Assembly (NCBI RefSeq): GCF_002844395.1
Contig: NZ_CP025197.1
Location: 2,542,001 to 2,606,000, forward strand
Direction: 5' to 3'
Length of the DNA stretch: 64,000 nucleotides
DNA from: Acetivibrio saccincola
GTDB taxonomy: Bacteria; Bacillota; Clostridia; Acetivibrionales; Acetivibrionaceae
The notes under the pieces were generated by a model. That model was given only the letters and a program-made list of their open reading frames with translations. It was not told the origin of the DNA and ran no database searches. Positions 49,808-58,064 of the stretch are shown here, piece after piece (positions within the stretch are counted from its first letter, which is position 1; each line of letters begins with the position of its first letter). A program made the translations under genes and the position numbers.

Positions 49808-50875
49808 TTACTCACCTAAAAATCTCCTCAGCATTTCTTTATCTGTGCAATACAAATAAGCATTTTCTTTTGAAATTTTACCCTTTTTGTAAAGATCAGC
49901 TATGGATTTATCTAAAAGCTGCATTCCATGACTTACTCCTGTCTGAATTGCGGAATTAATTCCAGCTACCTTCCCCTCCCTAATTAAATTGCTTATAGCA
50001 GGTGTTACAATCATAATCTCAATGGCTGCAACCCTTCCGGTATTATCTTTTTTAGGAATAAGCCTTTGGGAGATAACGGCTTTTAGTGCTCCCGCAACCT
50101 GGGTTCTTATCTGCTGCTGCTGATCTGATGGAAACACGTCTATGAGCCTGTCAATTGTCTTTGCCCCCCCGAGGGTGTGCAGTGTGGAAAAAACAAGATT
50201 GCCTGTTTCCGCCGCAGTTACAGCTATACTAATTGATTCAATATCTCTCATTTCCCCTATGAATATTACATCCGGGTCTTCCCTAAGCGATGCCCTCAGG
50301 GCATTTGCATATGATTTGCTGTCCTTTCCTATTTCTCTTTGGTTTACAATACACTTTTTGTGCTCGAAAATAAATTCAATGGGATCTTCTAATGTTAATA
50401 TATGTCCATCCATTGTGGAGTTTATTTCATCTATTATAGATGCCATAGTTGTAGATTTGCCGCTTCCGGTTGGACCTGTAACAAGTATCATTCCCTCTCT
50501 TATTTTGCATATATCTTTTATTACAGGAGGAAATCCCAATTCTTCAAATGATGGTATTCTACATGGAAGTACCCTGAATGCCATTGCTATGCAGCCTTTT
50601 TGAAAAAAAGCATTTACACGGAATCTGGAAATACCCGGAATAGATATTGTATAATCAACCTCACCTTCAGACAAAAGCTGTTCGTATTTTTCGTTATTAA
50701 GGCATTCCTTGGCATAACGCCGGGTATCCTCTTCTGTCAGTTTATCCGCCGGAATTGTCCTTAACCGTCCGTTAATCCTGAAGGCTGGAGGCCGTCCCAC
50801 TGTAATATGCATATCTGACGCATTGTACCTTACTGCCAATCTTAAAAGTTGCTCAAGCTCAATCAAATTTTCCAC
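49808..50875 (-). CDS. pilT: Type IV pilus retraction ATPase PilT, copy 1
   Basis: The 355-residue GspE/PilT ATPase has ASDMHITVGRPPAFRINGRL at the N-terminus, Walker A GPTGSGKSTTM, Asp-box DPIEFI, Walker B VIFIGEMRD and the His-box TLHTLGGAKT. PilT drives pilus retraction. The start is a GTG at 50875 that overlaps GGGGGG; the TTG at 50866 aligns better with copy 2. It lies behind its paralogue, separated by a terminator (51011-51040). Confidence 0.92.
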   Translation of the reverse strand: MENLIELEQLLRLAVRYNASDMHITVGRPPAFRINGRLRTIPADKLTEEDTRRYAKECLNNEKYEQLLSEGEVDYTISIPGISRFRVNAFFQKGCIAMAFRVLPCRIPSFEELGFPPVIKDICKIREGMILVTGPTGSGKSTTMASIIDEINSTMDGHILTLEDPIEFIFEHKKCIVNQREIGKDSKSYANALRASLREDPDVIFIGEMRDIESISIAVTAAETGNLVFSTLHTLGGAKTIDRLIDVFPSDQQQQIRTQVAGALKAVISQRLIPKKDNTGRVAAIEIMIVTPAISNLIREGKVAGINSAIQTGVSHGMQLLDKSIADLYKKGKISKENAYLYCTDKEMLRRFLGE

Positions 50876-51010
50876 CCCCCAAATTCATACACCCCGGCTG
50901 TAAGTATGCATATAATAGCATTTCATAGTTATTTAGTCAATAAAAATTAAATATATAAAACTTATAAATCTACATGGTATTATATATGCTGTCACATATA
51001 AGTATAATAA

Positions 51011-51040
51011 AAAGCTCCACCTTATAGAAGATGGAGCTTT
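51011..51040 (-). terminator. Terminator between the two pilT genes
   Basis: AAAGCTCCA / TGGAGCTTT form a 9-bp stem with a 12-nt loop, followed by T residues on the - strand. Confidence 0.75.
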
Positions 51041-51090
51041 AAAATTTTGTATATTAATTTTTGTGTATTAATAAAATTAATATTATCTAC

Positions 51091-52146
51091 CTAACCTATA
51101 TATCTTCTCATTGCTTCCTTGTCCACACAAAAAGCATATGCATCGTCTCTTGAAATTCTGCCTTCATTATACAAATCTGCTATATGCTTGTCCATTAACT
51201 GCATGCCCTGGTTAAAACCTGTCTGGATACACATATTAATACCTGTGATCTTTCCTTCCCTGATTAAATTGCTTATAGCCGGTGTAACAATCATAATTTC
51301 AAAGGCTGCAACCCTTCCTTTACGGTTAATATCAGGAATAAGCCTTTGGGAAATAACTGCTTTTAAGGCACCAGAAACCTGTACCCTTATCTGCTGTTGC
51401 TGGTCTGCAGGAAACACGTCTATAAGCCTGTCTAGTGTCTTGGCCGCCCCTAAAGTGTGAAGGGTTGATAAAACAAGGTGACCTGTTTCTGCCGCTGTAA
51501 CAGCTATACTGATGGACTCTATATCCCTCATCTCACCTATAAATATTACATCCGGGTCTTCCCTTAAGGATGCCCTCAAAGCTTTTGCATATGTTTTGCT
51601 GTCCTGACCCATTTCCCTTTGGTTTACAATACATTTTTCATGTTTAAATATATATTCTATTGGGTCTTCTAACGTTAAAATATGCCCGCATTTATTCCGG
51701 TTTATTTCATTTATTATAGCTGCCATAGTTGTAGACTTACCACTACCTGTAGGACCTGTAACCAATATCAAACCTTCCTTTGTTTTGCACAGTTCCCTGA
51801 TTATAGGCGGGAGGTTTAGACTATCAATTGTAGGAATATCAGAAGCTAATACCCTGAAGACTATTGCTATGGAACCTCGCTGGTAAAAAGCATTTACACG
51901 GAATCTGGAAACTCCGGGAACTGTCATTGAACAGTCTACTTCTCCCTCCGCCACAAGCTCATCAAATTTTTCTTTTCCCAGACATTCCCTTGCATACTGT
52001 TTAGTTTGCTCCGGTGTAAGTTCCTCTGCATCAATTGGTGCCATCTCTCCGTTAATTCTAAAAGAAGGGGCTCTTCCGACGGTTATGTGTATATCCGATG
52101 CCTTTTTTTCAACACCCATTCTTAATAGTTCCTTTAGTTCAATCAT
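51091..52146 (-). CDS. pilT: Type IV pilus retraction ATPase PilT, copy 2
   Basis: The ATG at 52146 follows AAGGAG by nine bases and is preferred to an earlier in-frame ATG at 52179. The product (about 351 residues) is closely related to copy 1: the same ASDIHITVGRAPSFRINGEM, GPTGSGKSTTM, VIFIGEMRD and TLHTLGAAKT motifs are present, with differences mainly in surface segments. The tandem pair suggests gene duplication. No pilB, pilC or pilin genes are adjacent. Confidence 0.92.
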   Translation of the reverse strand: MIELKELLRMGVEKKASDIHITVGRAPSFRINGEMAPIDAEELTPEQTKQYARECLGKEKFDELVAEGEVDCSMTVPGVSRFRVNAFYQRGSIAIVFRVLASDIPTIDSLNLPPIIRELCKTKEGLILVTGPTGSGKSTTMAAIINEINRNKCGHILTLEDPIEYIFKHEKCIVNQREMGQDSKTYAKALRASLREDPDVIFIGEMRDIESISIAVTAAETGHLVLSTLHTLGAAKTLDRLIDVFPADQQQQIRVQVSGALKAVISQRLIPDINRKGRVAAFEIMIVTPAISNLIREGKITGINMCIQTGFNQGMQLMDKHIADLYNEGRISRDDAYAFCVDKEAMRRYIG

Positions 52147-52220
52147 AACAGCATTCTCCTTCTTTTTGAATTTCAGCATCCTTTATACTTTATCGGAAGA
52201 ATGGGCTTATTATTTTATAG

Positions 52221-53918
52221 TCAGGATAATTTATTTGTAATATCTAAACCCAGTCGGACTGCCTGGTTTTTGACTGTGGAAACGGCTTTTGAAATATGTG
52301 AATTAAAATCTTTTATTCTCTTTATCCATTTTTTCATTTCGTTAGATATTTCGTGATGGTCTTCAATAGTTACATCCCTGTCGCCTATTGAGTCTTTGTA
52401 TTCATCCACCAAATCTTCTAAAACTGTGGCAGCACCGGATATGGACATAATAGGCGTCATAAGGTCGTGAGAAACATTTCCTAACAAATGCCCCAACAAA
52501 GCTAAACTTTCATTTTCAGGTAACAACCTTTTCACATTTCCCCTTTCTAAAAGCATAAGGGCACCTTTTAATGAATTGCTCACCTGTATTTTTAACATCT
52601 GCAATTCAAGTGGGTTAGCATTTGTGGCATCAACACACATAATGCCTAAGTGTTCCCTGTCAAAAAATAAAGGTGTTAAAAGATAAATGAATCTTTTTTC
52701 AAAAGGAATATAAGAATCAGGCACCACATCTTTAGTATCAAAATATTTAATATCTTCTTTTATACAATCAATCCTCTCCCCATTGTAAAAAGCATATAAA
52801 AGTTCAGACTTTTCAGGTATATCATAAGATACATTAAATAAATATTCATCCTTATATAAAATTGTACCTCCCACATACTTTGAGATAAAAAGGCTGTTTA
52901 AATTGCACAGTTTTAAAAGTTTAGTAATTCTATCGTATAACTCTTCTAATGAGTAAGTTTGTACATTTTCATCCAGCATTATATTAGATGATTTCAGGTA
53001 ATTATCTAATATATTATTATCGGAAATATCACTTAGATTTTTTTCTGATTTACACCCGCAACTTTCCCTTATTACTAAAACAGAAGGAACTATATAAACT
53101 TTTTCCTTCCCTTTGCCGTCAATTTTATCAAGCAATGCTTTTAATGAAAGGTTGCATATTTCTTCAAAGGGCTGTCTTACCGTTGTAATATAAGGCTTTG
53201 TAAATTTTAAATTAATTGAGTCGTCAAATCCGCACATTATACCTTTTTTAGCAGCGTCAAAGTTATATTTTTGAGACAAATCCACTATGGCACTTGCAGC
53301 ACCTAGCGCCATATCATCATTAGAAAAAACAATTGCATCGTACTCTGTGTTTTTTATAATAATATTTTTCATTATTTCATAGCCTGTGTGGAAAATAAAG
53401 TCCCCCTGAAATATTATATCCGGATCCTTTTTTATATTGTTCTCTTCTAAAACTTCCAGATATGCCTCATACCTCTCCAGAGCTTCTAAATTGGTTTCAG
53501 GTCCTTTTACAAAGGCTATTTTCCTATATCCGTGATGGTTTATAAGATGTCTTATCTGCTCTTTCATCCCCTCTTTGCTATCAACTAATATACTTATAGC
53601 ATCAGGAACTTTTCTTCCTACAGATACAAGGGGTATCCCTTCAAATCTTTTTAAAAACAAATCAAATTCCAAATCATCTATAAAATTTGCAATAGTTGAT
53701 GAAAATATAACAAGCCCGTCAATCCTGTTTTTGTTTACAAAATTATATATAATGGAATGTTTTCCATCTGTGTCCTTGCTATGCTTTAATGCCCTCCCGT
53801 CATATACAAACAAATTGCAATTGTGCTTCTCTGAAGCCTTTTTCATCATCAGCCAAAAATCAGTCAAATAACTCCCGTTTATACCGGTAAGCATGACCCC
53901 TATTGTCTTTCGCCTCAT
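52221..53918 (-). CDS. LacI-type substrate-binding / sensor-like protein ending in a lone HisKA-like segment
   Basis: The first about 290 residues form a periplasmic-binding-protein fold of LacI type (RKTIGVMLTGINGSYLTDFW; GIMCGFDDSINLKFTKPYI). A GAF-like region spans about 310-460. The last 95 residues hold a HisKA-like helix pair with the H-box SHDLMTPI (His about 484). The protein then stops at ITNKLS with no HATPase domain (N, G1 and G2 boxes absent). No DNA-binding helix-turn-helix and no membrane anchor are visible. It may be a truncated hybrid sensor kinase or a dimerising ligand sensor. It lies 75 bases upstream of pilT copy 2 and 21 bases downstream of the MoxR/DUF58 operon. Confidence 0.65.
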   Translation of the reverse strand: MRRKTIGVMLTGINGSYLTDFWLMMKKASEKHNCNLFVYDGRALKHSKDTDGKHSIIYNFVNKNRIDGLVIFSSTIANFIDDLEFDLFLKRFEGIPLVSVGRKVPDAISILVDSKEGMKEQIRHLINHHGYRKIAFVKGPETNLEALERYEAYLEVLEENNIKKDPDIIFQGDFIFHTGYEIMKNIIIKNTEYDAIVFSNDDMALGAASAIVDLSQKYNFDAAKKGIMCGFDDSINLKFTKPYITTVRQPFEEICNLSLKALLDKIDGKGKEKVYIVPSVLVIRESCGCKSEKNLSDISDNNILDNYLKSSNIMLDENVQTYSLEELYDRITKLLKLCNLNSLFISKYVGGTILYKDEYLFNVSYDIPEKSELLYAFYNGERIDCIKEDIKYFDTKDVVPDSYIPFEKRFIYLLTPLFFDREHLGIMCVDATNANPLELQMLKIQVSNSLKGALMLLERGNVKRLLPENESLALLGHLLGNVSHDLMTPIMSISGAATVLEDLVDEYKDSIGDRDVTIEDHHEISNEMKKWIKRIKDFNSHISKAVSTVKNQAVRLGLDITNKLS

Positions 53919-53939
53919 AGTTTCACTCCTAAAAGCATT

Positions 53940-54566
53940 TTATTTTGTAAAAAATATACTTTTTGATATAAATGCAATACATCCTGTAATGACAGCAAGA
54001 CCTAAAAAAGCAGTAAATACAACAAAGGAAGCTGAAGCATTTTCATAAAACGTTTTAAATCCTGTAGCTATTAAAAATAGACAAACACCTGATATTAAAA
54101 TATTAAAAACTGAATAAAACTTGATTTTTTCTTTTAATATTTTATGTATTTCTCTCTCTTCCACCCCTTCTAAAGGCCATTCTTTTAAATACTCTTCAAA
54201 CTTTTTAAATCTTAGTGCAAACATCAAAAATACAATAACCCCCAGCATCATAACAGCAGTTATTTCTGTAGGGATAAATTTTTCAATTTCTCCGGAACCT
54301 ATTAAAAACTTTGAGTGCGGCAGTACTGCAAAAGAAGAAAAAAGTATACATACAATAGCTATAGTTTTGTAGATGCTTTTTTTGTGAAAATATGCAAAAG
54401 CTACAAAAGATGCAGTAACAAGGTTTGTTAAAATTATACTTCTTGTACTTAAAATTTCTCCCTTTACTATATTTTGATATGGAGGGGTACTGCACAATAA
54501 ATAATATGAAATTATATATGCAAAGGTAAGCATAAATATTGATACCGCTTTTAATCTATGCTTCAT
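53940..54566 (-). CDS. Multi-spanning membrane protein (208 aa) of the MoxR/DUF58 operon
   Basis: The protein has about six hydrophobic segments separated by a charged middle stretch (RFKKFEEYLKEWPLEGVEER). No family is recognised. Its start overlaps the DUF58 stop by four bases (ATGA), so it is translationally coupled and probably part of the same membrane complex. Confidence 0.65.
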   Translation of the reverse strand: MKHRLKAVSIFMLTFAYIISYYLLCSTPPYQNIVKGEILSTRSIILTNLVTASFVAFAYFHKKSIYKTIAIVCILFSSFAVLPHSKFLIGSGEIEKFIPTEITAVMMLGVIVFLMFALRFKKFEEYLKEWPLEGVEEREIHKILKEKIKFYSVFNILISGVCLFLIATGFKTFYENASASFVVFTAFLGLAVITGCIAFISKSIFFTK

Positions 54567-55888
54567 GTATATCCCACCACCTGTTTTAAAAGTGCACCTG
54601 TCAAACTTTCCTTCACAGGATTCCAGTCAATCCATATGCATTGTTTTCTCAAATCTTTAGATATTATTACATTCATTGACTGGAGAATGCTTGAGGCAAT
54701 TCTTTCTGATTCATTTTCCGCCATCAATTCATAGCCTACAATATTTAATACCATTATACTTGGAAAAAGACCGTTTCTACTTGTATAACGGGACATAGTC
54801 TCCACTGCACTTTGAATTTCATAAAAATTGTTATTGCAAAATCTTGTAATTATAATAAACATAGGTCTAAGTCCCGGGAAATAACTTTTATATGAATACA
54901 CCACATCGTCAAGGGACTTTACTGCTTTATAAAAATCGTCAAGCCTGTAATAATTGTTTTTTATATTTATTAATTCTTTTAATATTTTAAAATACTGCTG
55001 TTTACCCGTTCCTGGAGGGACAAACACTTCATGTTCCCCGCCATATGTAACAAGTGCCAAATTGCAGTTTTGCTTTAAATAATAATCCCCTAGTCCATTT
55101 ACCGCTTCAATGGAATATTCCATAACATTTTTTATATTGGTACCGTACCCCATTATTTTAGAAGTATCCAAAAATATCCAGACAGTCTTTTTTCCCTCTT
55201 TTTCAAATTCATTTACCACAGGCCATATTTCCCCTCTTACAAGGTTTCTGGAAGTGGCCTTCCAGTTAATAGACTTGAAAGGATCTCCCGGGTAATAGGA
55301 ACGTATTTCCTTAAAATCATTTGTAGTCATCCCCATGCTGGCCAGTGCCCCTTGGGGCATGGGAATTTTACTTGTCACCGATACCCCCCTCACTTTTTTA
55401 AGTTCCAAAAGCCTTGGGGTAATCTCTATGGAAATATCATTTTTAAAACTTCCATTTTTCCAGTAGTTGCAAATAACATGTCCTGATTTCCACCTTGTCT
55501 CGTTTAAAAGGTAAATACCCGACGTTGTACATTTAATTTTATAAGAAATATTTAATTTTCTAGGCTTCTTTCCCTTCCACACCGTATAAAAATTACTTCC
55601 TTCCACCAATTCAAAATGCTGAGGGATAAAATCAGATATTTGTATAGGGCCAATGCCTGATTGTATACTAACTTCCAGCTCTACATCCAATATTTCCCCC
55701 ACAGTGGCTCTTTTTTTAGAAATGTTTTTTTTAATAGTTATATCTTTTGGTCCTTCTATAAAGTACCCAACAGCTAAAAAAGCCAGAGGAATAAAGGATA
55801 TCATCAAAAGTATATTGTTGGCAAATAAAAAGCCGGATATTAAAAGTGCTAAAAATACAGAGCTTAAAATGAAAATATATCTCTGCAC
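54563..55888 (-). CDS. DUF58 domain protein
   Basis: The 441-residue protein has two N-terminal membrane helices and an Ig-like or beta region. The DUF58 signature is IRSYYPGDPFKSINWKATSR, with a von-Willebrand-A-like fold (WIFLDTSKIMGY) in the C-terminal half. In all known operons it works with a MoxR ATPase. It starts 2 bases after the moxR stop. Confidence 0.9.
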   Translation of the reverse strand: MQRYIFILSSVFLALLISGFLFANNILLMISFIPLAFLAVGYFIEGPKDITIKKNISKKRATVGEILDVELEVSIQSGIGPIQISDFIPQHFELVEGSNFYTVWKGKKPRKLNISYKIKCTTSGIYLLNETRWKSGHVICNYWKNGSFKNDISIEITPRLLELKKVRGVSVTSKIPMPQGALASMGMTTNDFKEIRSYYPGDPFKSINWKATSRNLVRGEIWPVVNEFEKEGKKTVWIFLDTSKIMGYGTNIKNVMEYSIEAVNGLGDYYLKQNCNLALVTYGGEHEVFVPPGTGKQQYFKILKELINIKNNYYRLDDFYKAVKSLDDVVYSYKSYFPGLRPMFIIITRFCNNNFYEIQSAVETMSRYTSRNGLFPSIMVLNIVGYELMAENESERIASSILQSMNVIISKDLRKQCIWIDWNPVKESLTGALLKQVVGYT

Positions 55889-55890
55889 TA

Positions 55891-56877
55891 TTAAAACCCT
55901 CCTGCCTTATCTCTTCTGTAGCTTTTAGGCACTTCCACATTTTTGAGAATATTTTTTACAATTGCCTCCGGAGTTTTTCCCTCTAATATGTGTTCCACAT
56001 GGAGTATTATCCTATGAGCTAAGGCATCAACTGCAATAAACTTAACATCATCCGGAATAACATAATCCCTTCCGTCAATAAGGGCCTTTGCACGGGAAAG
56101 TTTTAAAAGTGCCAGTCCTCCCCTTGGACTTGCACCAATTTTTACACCGGAGTCTTCCCTGGTTTTTCTGATTATCCTGGTTATGTACATTAAAACATTG
56201 TCATCCACATAAACCTTTTCAACCTGCCCCTGTATTTTTAAAATTTGTTCCATGGTAATAACTGACTGTATATCCGCTGTAGGGTCATCTTTTTGCCACA
56301 TTATCCTCCTTTTTAAAACCTGGCACTCTTTTTCTTCACTTTTTAAATAACCTAAGGACAGCTTCATCATAAACCTGTCCATTTGAGCCTCCGGCAGCGG
56401 GTAAGTCCCCTCCATTTCAATGGGGTTTTGGGTTGCCATTACAATAAAAGGAGGTTTTAACACATGGGTTGTCCCCTCAATGGAAACCTGTCTTTCTTCC
56501 ATTGCCTCAAGAAGTGCTGACTGGCTTTTGGGCATCGCCCTGTTTATTTCATCAGCAAGAAGAAAATTTGTAAATACTGGACCTTTTTCAAGTTCAAACC
56601 CTAAAGAAGTACCCTTCCATATCTTTGTACCTAAAATATCCGACGGCATTAAATCAGGAGTAAACTGGATTCTTTTCCATTCACACCCTGTTGTCTTTGC
56701 TAAAATTTTCACCAGCAAGGTTTTCCCAAGACCTGGATTGTCCTCAAAAAGTATGTGACCTCCCGCTAAAAAACCGCATAATATTTTCTTTATAAGCGAC
56801 TGGTCTTCTGTCACAAAAACCTTACCTATCTCATCTATTGTCTTTTGTATTAATTGCTGAATTTCCTCTATATTCAT
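55891..56877 (-). CDS. MoxR family AAA+ ATPase
   Basis: From the ATG at 56877 (GGGGAAGG upstream) the product has Walker A EDNPGLGKTLLVK, Walker B LLADEINRAMPKSQSALLEA, sensor 1 VMATQNPIEMEGTYPLPEAQ and arginine-finger region DRFMM. MoxR ATPases are chaperone-like remodelers that insert metal or cofactors or assemble complexes together with VWA or DUF58 partners. The start lies within the upstream membrane gene by 46 bases. Confidence 0.93.
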   Translation of the reverse strand: MNIEEIQQLIQKTIDEIGKVFVTEDQSLIKKILCGFLAGGHILFEDNPGLGKTLLVKILAKTTGCEWKRIQFTPDLMPSDILGTKIWKGTSLGFELEKGPVFTNFLLADEINRAMPKSQSALLEAMEERQVSIEGTTHVLKPPFIVMATQNPIEMEGTYPLPEAQMDRFMMKLSLGYLKSEEKECQVLKRRIMWQKDDPTADIQSVITMEQILKIQGQVEKVYVDDNVLMYITRIIRKTREDSGVKIGASPRGGLALLKLSRAKALIDGRDYVIPDDVKFIAVDALAHRIILHVEHILEGKTPEAIVKNILKNVEVPKSYRRDKAGGF

Positions 56878-57997
56878 AATACCTTCCCCTTCCATATAGT
56901 TCTAAATTATCAGTAACATCTTTTACTACTTTTATCCTGTTTTGCTTGTTTCTCTCCTCTATAACCCTGTAATTTTTTGCAGACATTATTTCTGTAACTT
57001 CAATATCTTTATGCTCTAAAATAGGAGCTATTATTCTGCTTGCTGTAACTACAGGAATCTCAACCCTGTATGCCATATAAAAGAGATAAGAGGTTAAGCC
57101 GCTTTTTCTTCCTGTCATTACAAAGTCATCAACATATTTGGATATACTGGAGATATCCCTTATCTTATCATAGGTTATCCTCTGTAAATGTTTTTTCAGC
57201 CTTACATCAGGCTCTTCCTTTATTACCCTTCTGATGCTGGCTATAAGAAGAATAAAAACCACAAGCAAAACAACAAAAACAAAAATCCATCCCGTTTTTA
57301 CATCCTTAAGCAAAATAACCCTCCTAACATCAATTAGCATAAAAAGTGCTATACTTATAATTATAAATTTTAATAAATGATTTCTTTTAAGCCATGAGGA
57401 AATTTTAATTAAACTCTGCTTTTCTGTAACATCTATCAGAGATATTAACTGCAAAACAGAGAGAATTATAAAAGAAAGCATTAAAATTACATTAATGGAA
57501 TGCTCTTTATCAGGTTCAGGCCATAGAGAGCTGTAGGCAATTTCCACGGTAACCCCGGCTAAAATGTAGGAACCTGCAATGATAATGCTTTCTGAATATA
57601 TACCGCTTCTGTAAAGCTCACTTATTTTATGCAAAATAACTGCTATGGTAAAAAAGAGAATTCCTATACTTGCGTCTTTTAAATTTTGGTAATCTGAAAT
57701 ATAATAAAAAAACAAAAACAAAGCCACACCGGTCCCAAGTATAACAATTAATTTTTCTATGAATTCAGCGTTTTTACCCTTTAGAAAAAATACAAAAATT
57801 TTCTTAATGCTAATTGCCAAAAAGAATGCACACACGGAAAAAATCAAAAAGTATACTTGTTCTTTTGCATGGTACCAACGACCTTCCGGTAATAAAAAGT
57901 AATACCATGACAAAAATACAAGTGCAACAAAAATCAGCGGATAAACTAAAAGTTCTTTAAAAATATTGTTTTTCTCCTGTATACCTTTTGGGTGCAT
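56831..57997 (-). CDS. Membrane protein upstream of moxR (388 aa)
   Basis: The ATG at 57997 has AGGAGGAACAGG immediately upstream, so the upstream extension (to 58096) is rejected. About seven or eight membrane helices lie in the first 250 residues. A cytoplasmic tail follows, with a helical segment around YRVEIPVVTASRIIAPILEH. This place in TgpA/MoxR/DUF58 operons is often filled by a DUF4129-like or membrane-scaffold protein; no specific family is claimed. It overlaps moxR by 46 bases. Confidence 0.65.
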   Translation of the reverse strand: MHPKGIQEKNNIFKELLVYPLIFVALVFLSWYYFLLPEGRWYHAKEQVYFLIFSVCAFFLAISIKKIFVFFLKGKNAEFIEKLIVILGTGVALFLFFYYISDYQNLKDASIGILFFTIAVILHKISELYRSGIYSESIIIAGSYILAGVTVEIAYSSLWPEPDKEHSINVILMLSFIILSVLQLISLIDVTEKQSLIKISSWLKRNHLLKFIIISIALFMLIDVRRVILLKDVKTGWIFVFVVLLVVFILLIASIRRVIKEEPDVRLKKHLQRITYDKIRDISSISKYVDDFVMTGRKSGLTSYLFYMAYRVEIPVVTASRIIAPILEHKDIEVTEIMSAKNYRVIEERNKQNRIKVVKDVTDNLELYGRGRYYEYRGNSAINTKDNR

Positions 57998-58064
57998 CCT
58001 GTTCCTCCTAATATACTTTCCTCTTATCCTGCATGCTTTGTGTTTTATACATACGGTTTTATAG

